From NCBI RefSeq assembly GCF_000003815.2, contig NC_049979.1, forward strand, positions 33,567,506 to 33,631,505: a stretch of 64,000 bases of DNA, in the 5' to 3' direction. Source of the stretch: Branchiostoma floridae. Taxonomy: Eukaryota; Chordata; Leptocardii; Amphioxiformes; Branchiostomatidae. A program made the translations under genes and the position numbers. Of the stretch, positions 1 through 10,965 are shown piece by piece. The notes under the pieces were generated by a model. It did no database searches. It had not been told where the DNA came from and saw nothing but the letters and a program-made list of their open reading frames with translations. Within the stretch, counting starts at the first letter, position 1. The number at the start of each line of letters is the position of its first letter.

Positions 1-195
1 GAGGGGCGTATTTGTTGGGACTGCATCCATTTTTGGAAGGGAAGCAAAATAGGCGTTCCGAGTTTGAAGAAGTGCCCCGAGGACGTTTAAGGGGAAGGGC
101 TAGCAACCCCTTCCAGTAGAATTATATACCGTTATTGAAACAGCAAGGAAACTTGCTGGCCTCTGTGCCACTAGGCACTACAAGAGCCCGAATGA
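1..195 (+). repeat. SINE 3' part (tRNA-derived SINE family), cut by window edge
   Basis: The stretch with 'gctagcaacccc', 'gaaacagcaaggaaacttgc' and 'tgtgccactaggcact' is also present at about 48520-48640, downstream of a tRNA-like head. This is therefore the body and tail of the same SINE family, with its 5' head missing. No coding sequence is seen. Confidence 0.6.
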
Positions 196-480
196 AGGAA
201 AATGCTGCATTTCATATGTGGCGAATTGAAAACACAAGCTCACATACACATACTTCTAAGCCAAAAATGATACACCACTCCCTCATGGTAAAGTCATGAG
301 GACTATAGGACAGTTTGGAAATATCCAAATCTGAACAATGCCATAGAGTGTGTATTGAGTGTGCAAAGAGTCTGCCATGTATTGTAGCTACATGCATTCA
401 AACTTTTTGCATGCAAATTTTATAATTAGACAGACATCACTGTCAGGGAAACAAAGCAGTTTAAAAGATACTGAACAGAA

Positions 481-735
481 TTATTCAGCTCTATTAGCAA
501 GGTTTACAGTCAGCTCTAAATCAGAGTGTGTATAGCTACACTGGGAGAATATGGCAATTCTATGATTCAATAGTTTGGTGTTCCGTACAGGTATTTCCTG
601 GAGGTAGATGTTGTGGTTTTCCAGTGACGACTGTACCCTCGGCTCCAGCAGTTGTCGCAGGGCACCGATTGGTTCGTTGATGTGGATTGCCTGGGTGATA
701 ACCGACACGGTCGTGACGGAAACAGTGGACGCCAT
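481..735 (-). CDS. Candidate first coding exon of an unrecognised gene
   Basis: An open frame of 84 codons starts at an ATG in good context (GAGATGG, position 735 on the minus strand). The N-terminal part (MASTVSVTTVSVITQ, then a predicted amphipathic stretch INEPIGALRQLLEPR) is GC-richer than its surroundings and reads like real protein. The last third (after about residue 50, IPVRNTKLL) is less convincing and may be intron read-through. No strong GT donor can be chosen with confidence, so the true exon end is uncertain. I do not recognise the family. The gene would continue to the left of the window. A chance open frame is the main alternative. Confidence 0.35.
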   Translation of the reverse strand: MASTVSVTTVSVITQAIHINEPIGALRQLLEPRVQSSLENHNIYLQEIPVRNTKLLNHRIAIFSQCSYTHSDLELTVNLANRAE

Positions 736-883
736 CTCCGTTACTACTTCCTCTGCGTCGTTTCTGGAAAATAGACCAGACCGTTTTTTTCATGGCTACT
801 AATTGAAATCTAACGTCACATATACAAGAATAGACCCCTTTGAATCACACAAACTGTTTTTGTCCAAGGGAGGATTTTAAACC

Positions 884-1238
884 GTAACGTCATCGTGCTT
901 GTCCATAAACAAAGAACGTGTTCGAAAAAGTGTTTGCCAAACTCGCAAGTAATGGCATTTCAAGCTTTTGTCCGCAGCCACCATTGTCATAAAAGGGGTC
1001 CGGTGTATTGTGAGTATTCACTTCCGCAGGCCGTCGAGCGCCCGCACACATGCGGTCATACGCTTTCCAATATCACTATACAATGTATGTGGCTATTCCC
1101 TTTTCCACACTTGCATAAAATATCGACAAAACGGCCTTTTTTTGTACCTAAGATTGTAATCAAACACCTGCATCTTCCAGTTCGTCAAACACTTTTATGA
1201 ATGCGTTCTTTGTTTATGGCTGAGCGCAATGACGTTAC
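884..1238. mobile_element. MITE-like inverted-repeat element (~355 bp)
   Basis: The ends are imperfect inverted repeats: GTAACGTCATCGTGC with CATAAACAAAGAACG on the left, and CGTTCTTTGTTTATG with GCAATGACGTTAC on the right. The interior is noncoding; the open frames inside are short and overlap each other. It is probably a non-autonomous DNA transposon of unknown superfamily. Confidence 0.65.
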
Positions 1239-2340
1239 AATTTGAGTAAAATCCAAATGCCGTGAGTTACTCCCTTTCCTGTAACGACCGAAATTATCAA
1301 CCGCAACATTAAATGGACTTACAGTAGTATGTACATATAGCATTTAGACAAAGGCAGAAGACAAAACAAAAAAATTTGATGGTTGGAGATAATGATGTCA
1401 CAGAAAGGACCACAACCACAAAACAACTGCATACTTAAATGCATTAATAGTTTATATATATGACTACAAGAGATTTAATTGTAGCGTCTATTTTTGCAAC
1501 AGATGATCATTTAAGAATTATTTGCTTGAGAACACACTCTATACAGTAACTACAGACTGGCTGCCATTTTTTGCACTTCCTCATACATCGAGCCAAATAT
1601 CATCACAGGTTTAAACTTCAAGCAGACGGTACAAGACACAGACATTGCATATACAAATACACAGGATACTAATTTTCCACATGTCCCACCTAGATATACC
1701 AGTATCAGTCCAAAAGACAGTCAAGATGTTAACCTAGTGCGAGAAACCACCTGGTGATACTGTTAGAAATACTGCTTCTACTGCATATATACAATCTTCA
1801 GCTTAGATTAGTCTGGTTGGAAATAAACATGACATGAATATGAAAAAATGGACAAAACCATTTATACTTAAAAATACTTGCTTTCAATCACTATACACTA
1901 TGTGCATTTTGAACACCACACAAAAACAAATGCTAATGTTTGTCTGCATTATTTTGAAACCAACTCTTTTAAGATGGGTTGTGTTTGCCGTACGTACACG
2001 GGTTCGATAAAGATACTTAACGTGAACTCTAAATTTGAGCCGTGCACCTGTGAGAGCAGATATTTTCGTTGCAATATCTCTTAACAAAACCATAAATCTA
2101 TGTATTGTGAAGATAAAATAGATGGTAAACGTACTACTACTAGTACTAGTAGGACCTTGTAGCCTGGGTACCGGAAAGAAGTTCACTCTGGCGTTTATCA
2201 TACACTATATACAGTCGCTTCTCGCTCTGACATTCATTATACACTATACTGTCGCTTCTCTGCAGTTCCATCTGAGAACCTTGTTAATGACGTCTGGAAT
2301 CGTCCAAATTTTGTACGAGAACGCTGATTGGTCCCTAAAC
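1239..2340. other. Noncoding, no feature recognised
   Basis: AT-rich sequence with only short overlapping open frames on both strands. I see no repeat structure or gene here. Confidence 0.5.
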
Positions 2341-2439
2341 ATGAGCGAATTAAGGAATGGGTTCAAGCGTTTGTTCGAACAAGCATCATTGAACGAGTAC
2401 TCTAGTCGGAGTCTAGAACCCATTCCTTAATTCGCTCAT
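2341..2439. mobile_element. Short MITE with perfect 24-bp inverted ends
   Basis: ATGAGCGAATTAAGGAATGG at the left is matched exactly by its reverse complement at the right (2416-2439), leaving a ~50-base loop. The open frame across it is not a gene, because the arms alone explain it. The flanks show no clear target duplication. Confidence 0.7.
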
Positions 2440-2750
2440 TAATTGAGGTTACCACCAAACGGTTTGAATGTGCAGGTCTCCAGACGGGTAGCAACTTAAC
2501 AAACATAGGAGCGAACTACCAACTGGATGGTACCTAGGCTACTCCAAGTAAGCATTAAAAAAAACTCACCCCTCGTCCACTCTCATCCTCTTCTCCTCTC
2601 CTCCCTCCACTATAACTATCTCCTCCGTCACACGTTTGGACATGATGAGTCACTCCCCTTACTGCATAACAACAAACGTAATGGTGTAAGGATGTATATA
2701 TTCTATTGCATTTCTTAAACGATAGCTGGTTGGAATAAGAATATTTTTAG

Positions 2751-2887
2751 AATGGCCATTTGATGGCAATACCTTCAAGTTATAACGGGATCAGCCCTTC
2801 GATCTTTGAATAGCGATGTTACTAACAGTGATATTCGAAAGTCGAACAGCCAATCCTCTTTGAAGGTATTGCCGTCAAGTGGCCATT
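2751..2887. mobile_element. MITE with ~28-bp inverted ends
   Basis: AATGGCCATTTGATGGCAAT at the left pairs with the reverse complement of ATTGCCGTCAAGTGGCCATT at the right, with few mismatches. Inner segments (TTTGAATA and ATATTCGAAA) also show inverted similarity. It is noncoding. Confidence 0.65.
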
Positions 2888-3817
2888 GTTAGCGTTCATT
2901 CACAATATGCGTACCAACATTTGAAATAATGTGGAGTTGAGTGTTAGCATCTTAGTGTAAAGACCTGTTGTCTGTGTGATGTGATCTATCAAAAAGTCGT
3001 ATTACTAATACTACTAGTCTAATTAAATGAAATGAAAGTGAAAGTCTCCATACATTGTCTCTCAAAAGCTATCTGTAAGCACAAAAGCAGCTTGAAGTTG
3101 AACTATTGGGACAATAAAAACCCCACAAACATTCCCTACACAACACTAAAGACATCAATGCTCATATTGAGTAATAATCAAACTTGAGGGTTTTAGCTTT
3201 AATTCTACTTTGATAGAAAGGTGGTTTGGTGATTGATGATGTTACATAGAGCTTGACGCATGTCTTTACCTGTACGGACTTACGGCCCTGTACCTGTACG
3301 TGAGTGTACATGATGCAAAAATTTATACGGATGCATCCGCACGTGCTTACATCCGACCAAGGTCCGAATGTTAACGGTTTACATTTTGCGTGCACAATGC
3401 CCACAGGCAAACCGTTTCATATTCGGATGATTTTGCATTTCTCATTTAAAGGTCAGAGGTTGAGGTGAGGGAGCAATGCTCAAGATGGCAGGAATATTCC
3501 TTCCCCAGCTCTCCTTGGTATTGTATAATGTATTTCTAGAAAATGGTGTTTAACTATGGAAGGGAACACAATCAGCTATAACAACATGTTACGATGACAG
3601 TGACCAATAAATATATTCCTTGCATTATGCCGCAAACTATGACCCTGAGGCACCCGGATGTAATCCAGATTCACGCCGCATTTCCGTTCATGCTGACAAT
3701 TCAGGAATGAGGATGAAAAGAATCCGTGTCAAATCCACCTCGCGAGGTGGTCCCGAAAAATCTGCATCAAGTCCGTTTCAGAGCGTTCATGATGACAAAT
3801 TAATCTGTATCAGCTGA
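2888..3817. other. Noncoding, no feature recognised
   Basis: Low-complexity-poor, AT-rich intergenic sequence. The short open frames here show no family resemblance. Confidence 0.45.
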
Positions 3818-3965
3818 AACAACCAGAGGGGCGAGTAAGAACAGAAAGAAACAACACCCCGACTCCCGGGATTCGAACCCGCGCCGAACCCGGGCAGCCG
3901 GATCACAAATCCAACGTGCTAACCACAACACTGTTACACAGCCAACAATGCGGATGCATCTGCAT
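3818..3965 (-). repeat. tRNA-derived SINE
   Basis: Read on the minus strand, GTGGTTAGCACGTTGG resembles an A box and GGGTTCGAATCCCGGG is a good B box. These are followed by a body (TGTTGTTTCTTTCTGTTC) and GGTTGTTTCA. The same body follows a B box on the opposite strand at 4348-4416. The tRNA cloverleaf is not intact, so this is a SINE rather than a tRNA gene. Confidence 0.7.
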
Positions 3966-4324
3966 TAATTTTTATATCGCTCCAGGCCTACGATGTAAAA
4001 GGACAACTTTTCACTTCTGCCTGCGCGTTTTCCTTGGAACGCATTATTAACAAATTCACCGTAAACTGGTAACCTTGCGTTTCTTGGGATCACCAAGGGA
4101 TCACAAGAGTGCATGTGGGTGTTGAACGTTTCGACAGCAAATTCCTACAATTGCAATTGAGGTACCCGACGTGCAATTTTGCGACAAATGCAGACTGACG
4201 GCACTCCCTTGGCAGGCGCTGTTCACGTAACCACAAGACCCCACCAAATTTTGACAGTTCCTGTAACACCACCTACCGTCCTTGCCCAAGGGCTCTAGAG
4301 CTTTTGTGGCGACAGCGATAGCAG

Positions 4325-4416
4325 TCATGATTTGTAATCTGCCGCCCCGGGGTCGATCCCGGGTGGGGGCATGTTGTTTCTTTCTGTTCTACTCTCCCCT
4401 CGGGTTGTTTCATTCC
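4325..4416 (+). repeat. Second copy of the tRNA-derived SINE, opposite orientation
   Basis: GGTCGATCCCGGG (B-box-like) is followed by TGTTGTTTCTTTCTGTTC and GGTTGTTTCA, as in the inverted copy at 3818-3965. The A-box half is absent or degraded, so this is a 5'-truncated copy. Confidence 0.65.
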
Positions 4417-6534
4417 TATGACGTTTGCCCATACCAACTGGGATAAATATTATAAGAATATTATAACAAGGTTTTCTGTGAATCCATCTACGAAAAATCA
4501 GTTCAACCCGTCCCATAACAGTGTGTCGTCACCTTTTCCGTTCGTTGAAATTCTCTGCTGCCTCTTTCCCTAACAGGAGAGGTGGGGGGTACTCACACAG
4601 GGCGGATTGGCAGTCAGAGAAAACGTGACAATCTCCAACCCCAACATCTGCTTGGACTTGGACATAATCTGTTTTCTCGATAACCAGCCATACATATGCT
4701 TTGTATGCAAGTCTGTGCTAGTCTATTGGCTTGTACAACCGGTACAGCCACGTTGGGAGTTCGTTCCATCCTCCCGCCTACTCGATGATACGGTTTACGT
4801 GATGTGATGTGAAGGACTGAGAGATTTTCATCCAAACAAACTCCGCGCCTTCCCCGGCCGGAAATCAGGCGACATCTTGGGATGCGTTTCCTGTTGCAGA
4901 CTACAAACCATTTCTGCCACATTTCGACCGTTAAATAACGTATTTTTGGTGTGATATGCTTAAAAATTCATCAAGGTTACCTTATTCCGTGGTTCTGGAT
5001 CGGAATTCCTCAAAATAAGTCCGGAATTTCGTCGAAAAGGGTGGAAAATAGGGTGACAAAGACCAGACAGGAAATGACCAACGTGAAATGGCGGATGTCC
5101 GGAAACGCGAGGTGGGTTGTGGGATAGGGCACAGAGAGTGGCGGGAGATTTAAATCTATTATCAAGTAGATGTAGAGAGCGGTAGAAGTACTGAGTGAGT
5201 GAGTGAGTGAGTGTTTGTACGTTTCTCGTGTGCACATGATCAGCCTTTATATGTCTTCACCTCCCAAGATTATGGACCCCTGGGAAGATGTGAAAAAAGT
5301 GCCACAAAACACACAAAACAAAACATTACTTCTGGTGGATCAAAGGACGAATTTAAGTCATTTACGTGTATGGAAACATTGGGATTTGGGAACAAGACAA
5401 GAGTTTTCCCCAAAAACGTTATACTTTTTCTACCAATCGCCATTGCTAATAAGTTGACCTCCAATGTTCACTACCCTTGTTATTAAACATACCTGACCCT
5501 TTACTTGCTTTTCTTGACTTGTAGTCTTTATACAAGCAAGGTTAAATCAACCTCCTTGATACAAGTTTCATGGTTACCGTCGGACACGCGTTTGTAACTT
5601 AACTGGTTTTAACATCCTTGACTTGACTTCCAAAACATTTTAACAATCTCCGGTTTGAGTCATATTTGGTTCATTCATTTGTCTATTCTTCATTCTTATA
5701 TCTTGCCGACCGTGCTTTAAACAACATTTATTAATTTGGCACTGAACTTAGGAAACTTAGGGACTCTCTAGGTCTTCACCTAGTTTAGTAAGAACTCTTC
5801 TTACTAGCACTTCTTGATATTGATAAACATTTCCTACTTTGTTTGGACACTCAACAAAGCCACTGCCACCATCACTCACATCTCAAGCATTCAAGGCCAT
5901 AGGCACCATTCATTCTTATATACTAATGTATTAGAAGCCCAGAAGAAAGAAGGACAAGTTGGATTGAAAAGGACAAACGGACATTTATTTTCAAAAGAGA
6001 ACCTCTGATTCTCCTATGGTTTCTCATTTAGAGACAAAGACTATGTCCTGGTCAGGAAAGTATTTACAAATTGTAAAATTGTTAACTTAATCATTCGACT
6101 GCAAAATATACAGTTTGCCCACAAGATTCCGTCACTTAGTGAAGCAATATACACATGGGCATCACGAAAACTCAGTTTTCACAAATATTTACAAGAGGTG
6201 ACATTAAAAGAGACAATTTGTCAATGTATCACTCAAGTAGTGAAGTACAAATGCGCATTAATGAATTGCAACAAGTTCATTTGCTGTCAGACAATTTGGT
6301 ACGGCGTAACAATGCTGAAGATCAAACCATCTCGCAAGGAAAATTCAAGTGCAAGTCTAAAACATTTGCAGCAGACTTGGCTAGTCATAGATAATCATAT
6401 AAAGCACTCATAACATTCTTATCCAGACTTCACAACATCGTCAATAAAGATAATAAGACGAACATTGCTTTCTAACTTACTGTAACTAACATTTGAAATT
6501 TACAGTACAAGTTATGACACAAGTAATGACTGTT
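4417..6534. other. Intergenic region downstream of the minus-strand SoxB gene
   Basis: No gene is recognised. A short (GAGT)n tract lies at 5192-5213. The part nearest 6535 must hold the 3' UTR of the SoxB gene. The minus-strand match to AATAAA at about 5981-5990 (TTTATTTTC on the plus strand) is one possible poly(A) signal but is not proven. Confidence 0.4.
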
Positions 6535-7467
6535 CTAGCTTGCCGACCCCGCCGGCAAGTACATACGGATCATCTCCTGCAAGTCCCCGGGGTATGGCGC
6601 ACGGTGATGCGGGATGTCTGGTACTACTGACCGGGAAGGTAGACCGGGCAGGCCGGCGTACGGGCCGGCGTACGGACCGCCTCCGTAGCTCGCTGCGGTC
6701 GCGGACGCCACGTACGATGATGTCGGCGCAGTGTAGGCTGTGGTGTAGACTGGGGACGAAGTGTCTCTCGGGCTCGGGGGGCTGGAGTTCGGCGATTCGC
6801 TGCCGGTGCCTTCTGGTGCCGATGTCGTCGTGACGCAGGTGACGGGGTACGGCGAGCTGGACTGGGTAACGTACGGGTAGGCCGCCCGGGAGTAGTCGAC
6901 CGGGCCGTCGTGGTCAGGTGAGCCGGACTCGGGTGCCGGTGGAGCCGGTGGGATGAGAGGGTAGCGCTGGTACGGGTGGGAGAACTGGTCGTGCATCATG
7001 GAGGAGTAGTAGCCGTTCATGCTGTACCCGTTCATGTAGCTATGAGGCGGGTAGGGTGGCGGGGGTGGCATGCCGGTGGTCCCGCCGGGAGACAGGTAGT
7101 CCTGCATGGGCATGCCCGGCAGGGGAGGTAGGCTGAACTTGGCACCCTTCATGGTGTTCTTCATCTTCCGGCGCGGGCGGTACTTGTAGTCGGGGTGCTC
7201 TTCCATGTGCTTCGCTCGTAGCCGCTTCGACTCATCGACGAACGGCTTCTTCTCTTCCACCGACAGTTCTTTCCACATCTCTCCCAGCCGCCTGCTGATC
7301 TCCGAGTTGTGCATCTTCGGGTTGTCCTCGGCGATCTTCCGCCGCTGTCCGCGGGACCACACCATGAAGGCGTTCATGGGCCGCTTGACTCGGTCAGCCT
7401 TCTTGGGGAGGGGAGCGTCTTCGTGCCCGGGGGCGGGCAGCATCTCTGGGGGGTGCATCATCATCAT
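6535..7467 (-). CDS. SoxB1: SoxB1-class HMG-box transcription factor
   Basis: A complete single-exon gene of 310 residues encoding a nuclear DNA-binding transcription factor. The 79-residue HMG box spans about residues 25-103: it opens [20 protein letters not shown], contains MHNSEIS and ends YKYRPRRK. Downstream are Pro/Tyr/Ser-rich segments typical of the SoxB activation region. The C-terminus reads [14 protein letters not shown], which matches the DLREMISMYLPAG-type motif of vertebrate Sox1/Sox3, so the SoxB1 assignment rests on more than the box. The protein stops four residues later and lacks the GTVPLTHI-type end. The box differs from typical SoxB (IAEDNP for [16 protein letters not shown] for KRLGAEWKLL) in ways shared by the gene at 16100. 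The start is the first ATG after an in-frame break, with a TATA-like box about 95 bases upstream. SoxB2 is the main alternative class. Confidence 0.93.
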   Translation of the reverse strand: MMMMHPPEMLPAPGHEDAPLPKKADRVKRPMNAFMVWSRGQRRKIAEDNPKMHNSEISRRLGEMWKELSVEEKKPFVDESKRLRAKHMEEHPDYKYRPRRKMKNTMKGAKFSLPPLPGMPMQDYLSPGGTTGMPPPPPYPPHSYMNGYSMNGYYSSMMHDQFSHPYQRYPLIPPAPPAPESGSPDHDGPVDYSRAAYPYVTQSSSPYPVTCVTTTSAPEGTGSESPNSSPPSPRDTSSPVYTTAYTAPTSSYVASATAASYGGGPYAGPYAGLPGLPSRSVVPDIPHHRAPYPGDLQEMIRMYLPAGSAS

Positions 7468-7557
7468 GTTGTCCGGTGAGATATGTGAGACAGAGTAACA
7501 GTACTACACAGCTCTCAGACTTCACCGCAGGAATGACTGACAACTTGGTACGACACT

Positions 7558-7572
7558 GGCATTTTATGCCCC
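7558..7572 (-). promoter_or_regulatory. TATA-like box of the minus-strand SoxB gene
   Basis: On the minus strand the sequence is GGGGCATAAAATGCC, a TATA-like element in a GC-rich setting 91-105 bases upstream of the start codon at 7467. Initiation about 30 bases downstream would give a short ~70-base leader. This is inferred from motif and spacing only. Confidence 0.5.
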
Positions 7573-7588
7573 TCCACCTGTCGTTGTT

Positions 7589-7630
7589 ATGCAAATCACT
7601 GTCGACACTCTTCGCGCTTTCCATGCAAAT
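7589..7630. promoter_or_regulatory. Two octamer (POU) motifs upstream of SoxB
   Basis: ATGCAAAT occurs at 7589-7596 and again at 7623-7630, on the plus strand, both within 170 bases of the SoxB start codon. This is the exact octamer bound by POU-domain factors (established motif). SoxB genes and POU partners regulate each other in several animals, so autoregulation is plausible but inferred. Confidence 0.45.
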
Positions 7631-7670
7631 TAGCAGTCTTGCAGGTGTTCCCACGACCCGTTGATTGATT

Positions 7671-7678
7671 CCATTGTC
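7671..7678 (-). promoter_or_regulatory. SOX-type site upstream of SoxB
   Basis: CCATTGTC on the plus strand reads GACAATGG on the minus strand, containing the SOX core ACAATG. It lies 41 bases beyond the second octamer motif. The motif is short, so chance occurrence is possible. Confidence 0.35.
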
Positions 7679-7699
7679 TAACGTGACATAGTCTTGGCC

Positions 7700-9276
7700 A
7701 AAGCTAGAAAAACAAACCTCCACAAGAAGAAAATAAAGTTTATGTTTTCATCTTGTGTGCGAATCATTAGAACAAAAACATTTCCGCAATGAATGGGATT
7801 TTGTACCCAATATTTTTCTTGTGTAAGAGTTTCCCACGAACTGAAAAATAATAGTAAAATCGTCCATTGTTGACTTACTACAACGTAACGTTCTATTAGT
7901 AGACAAATGTATAAATCTAACTACAATCTGGAAATCTTATTACATGTAAGATCATGTAACGTCATATGTAATTTCAACAGGGCCTGCACATAGCAAAGAT
8001 TACATGACAACAATGACCATTGACATATTGTTCCTGGCCACATCTCTGAAAAGCCCTACTATAATGCCTTTGTCTTGTACATGTTGTAATTGTTTGCATG
8101 TTTGATGAAAACGTTAAGGCGATACACCTCGAGGGGCTTCTCTGTACAAAAGTCATTGTGTGCCGTGAAAGAAAAACGTTTTATCCACACAATGTGAAAT
8201 TAGCCCCACAAATATAGGCTAGTGTCAGAAACTTAAGGTAGGCAGGCGGTCAAGACAATATCCTTTGCGTCTAAACAAGGAACGTCCTTGGTCTAAATAG
8301 CTGAACTATACACGCAATAAATTGAACAGTGTTTCAATACACGTAACGTTAGTAACGTAGCATTCTAATATTTTCATCAATCTCTACGAGAAAGTTCTAT
8401 TCATAATTCATTGAATATCATGTTATTTCACATCTCTACATAGCACGTATCTATTGAAAATGACTACAACGTTTTTATACAGTCCGCCTCTAGATATGAT
8501 CATAGTGGTTCGTTACTTTTCAAGTTTTCTAGATTATGGTGTAGTAAGGAGACGAAAGTTATTTAATACGTCTCTCTAATTGTTCATTTTATGATGATAT
8601 AAGAAACTAGTCATTCACCAGCGTGTCCAAAGTACACACTTTTACACAACTATTTTTCTCAATGAGAAAACAATACTATTATCAGAATAAAAAAAAAACA
8701 CATATGTTATAGAAAACGTGGATAAATTCGTCTTCCACTGCCCCGAAACAAGAATCCAACGAAACTAGAACCATGTATGTTTCAGAATGCAGTATGGTAT
8801 TGTTCTTATATTGCATGTATATGTGTCGCTTGTGCGTTGCAACTTTCCATAAGGCATATGTACTTGCAATAAACTTTTTTATTTATTTCACTGTCTTTTA
8901 TTTCTATGTATTTCATTAGTTAACGTTACCACCAGTAACGTCACTTGACTTGTAGTCTGTATTTTCGTTTGTTGTCTGACCCCTTGGTGACCTAGAAAAG
9001 TGGTCTAAAAGTCAATTCTGATCTAACACTAGACTTAAACGTTAAATAAATTCAGTTGCAAATTTGACCGAATGTTACAAATTGTCCATGCCTTCCTTCG
9101 CCTATTTCTCTTTCCCCTTTTCGTTTGTCCGTTTTTGTTTTCTGAATTTAACTTTTTATTTCAGTTCCAAAACCTAGACATTAAAACTGTTGCAAGAAGA
9201 AAAAAAACACCATACAATGTATGTAAATTACAAGAAGGTAACTTCAACATTAACTTCCTTGTTCAGACATTTGCTT
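7700..9276. other. Intergenic region between the SoxB genes, left part
   Basis: AT-rich, with no coding sequence seen. A 'gcaataaact' segment near 8867-8878 looks like the tail of a transcribed element. Regulatory elements of the two SoxB genes could lie here, but I cannot point to any. Confidence 0.4.
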
Positions 9277-9490
9277 AACCTGGCATCCGGTCTACCGTGG
9301 GTTGACCAGAATCTCTGACGGGGCAGATGAAACTTTCTGCCGCTGATGTAATTTTCGCACCCGGTAGGACTTTGGGCCGCAAACGATAGCCGCGTAATAC
9401 TACTACCAGGTGCTAACGATTCCCCGGGCGGAAGAAAGCTTCTCCTGTCCCGAAGAAAGCCTGGTCAATTTACGGTAGACTTTATACCAA
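9277..9490. mobile_element. Degraded inverted-repeat element
   Basis: TCTACCGTGGGTTGACCAG at 9291-9309 pairs imperfectly with CTGGTCAATTTACGGTAGA at 9461-9479. The interior is GC-richer than the flanks (a 'ctgccgctgatg' region) and noncoding. It is probably an old MITE. Confidence 0.5.
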
Positions 9491-10541
9491 ATTAAAATTT
9501 GCCGTTGGCTATGTAAGAAGTTTCTTCTCTAAACATATAATTTTGCATTTTTGATATGTCGTTGCGCCAAGTTCTGAAAAATAACTAAATATGTTATGGC
9601 TAAAAGTATTTCATGGTTACATGTGACTGATATTTTGGATAGGTTTATTTTTAAGTCCACTATAATAACGTAAGTCCCTTATATTTGTTAGGCGTAACGT
9701 AACAAAGTTCTGCGTAACGTAACAAAGTTCTTGATACCGAATAGACCTATTTAGACCATGTTTTTGGCTTACACGGAAAAGTGTATATTTGTTTATGTGA
9801 CGTTTTTGCTTAGTTTGCGTACAATCTTGGCTATTTTCAACAATATTTGAAACTCACAGTTGATTGTAACTACGTAACTGCCATAGACTGGGTACCACCT
9901 TCGTTACTAGTATTCATGGCTCTCTTATTGTAGAATGGTACCCCGAGTATATTGATAGTATAAAGACCGTGTTGTGTAATGAAAGAATGAATGCACTGTA
10001 CACATGTATAATACCTGTATGGGGCACAACAAAAGTTTACAGATGCATGTATACATTGTCAAACTAGCTAGTTACACACAAGAAATATAATCTACTTAGT
10101 GAGTTTGACTTCTCCTCATGGTGATCACTAAATGTTAGAACATAGAACAGACATGTCTTATAATAGAATGTTTGTCTAAACTCATTAGAAATGTAACTTT
10201 GTATTTCTAATTAGGCGTATGAAGTGTTGGTTCATAGATTTAATGCGCTTTTGTTGATAAAAGCTCCATGATGATATATTCGGTTAGATTGTTTAAGTTT
10301 ATAAAGTTCGTTTCTCTCAGACTCATTTTGCTACAAATACGAGTTAGTATCGACATATTCGATGTTTTGGGGCCGACTTTCTATGTCTATTTAGGTTGAT
10401 TTGCACAGTTTTCTGTCCTCTCGCATGTCTCTATTATATATATGGCCAAAGTTAATCGTCATGCTTTCACAATCTTCGCCGGGAAACGTATATGTATTAC
10501 GAGAAGAAAATATATGCTAAAAGAAGGAAGTATTTTGGCTT
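9491..10541. other. Noncoding, no feature recognised
   Basis: AT-rich intergenic sequence. A short direct repeat (GCGTAACGTAACAAAGTTCT) lies at about 9692-9731. Nothing else stands out. Confidence 0.4.
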
Positions 10542-10965
10542 AGGCCTAGGAAAAAAATGTTGTGTTTCCTGTTTCAGTCCTGAAAAAATTAGGGTCGGTA
10601 GGTAGGGACAAGGAGGCTTTCAACCTCCTTGGTAGGGATTATCTTTTTTTTTCTTGTATTTTTTTTAGGCTGGCCAAAATTCTAGTGATACATATTTACA
10701 ATACAGTTGAACAAAGTAAACTGAAATGTATGATGACACTTGTCTTTCAATGTCAAACTTTAATTTTGTGCATGATAGATATACATTTATCCTTCATTAG
10801 ATGGAACAAGCATTGTTTTACTTCAATAGGAAGCAGGCTAAATAAAAATCCTAACTGGAAGCTATGTGACTCCACTGCCCACCCAAAAAAAAAAGTCTAG
10901 GGTCGGCAGGTTTTTTTAGGGTAGGTAGGGAAACAGGAAACACAACATTTTTTTTTCCTAGGCCT
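10542..10965. mobile_element. MITE with ~34-bp inverted ends
   Basis: The left end contains GGCCTAGG, an A-run and ATGTTGTGTTTCCTGTTTC. The right end is the reverse complement (GAAACAGGAAACACAACAT, a T-run, CCTAGGCC). Inside each end is a second similar block (AGGGTCGGTAGGTAGGG and AGGGTCGGCAGG). The 112-codon open frame inside is explained by the repeat and is not called as a gene. Confidence 0.7.

Noticed and set aside
3850-3965. tRNA gene
   Set aside because: A and B boxes are present but the acceptor and anticodon stems do not form, and the body is repeated with a second copy; a SINE explains it.
10562-10900. 112-residue open frame
   Set aside because: Lies inside a MITE and has no protein-like composition.
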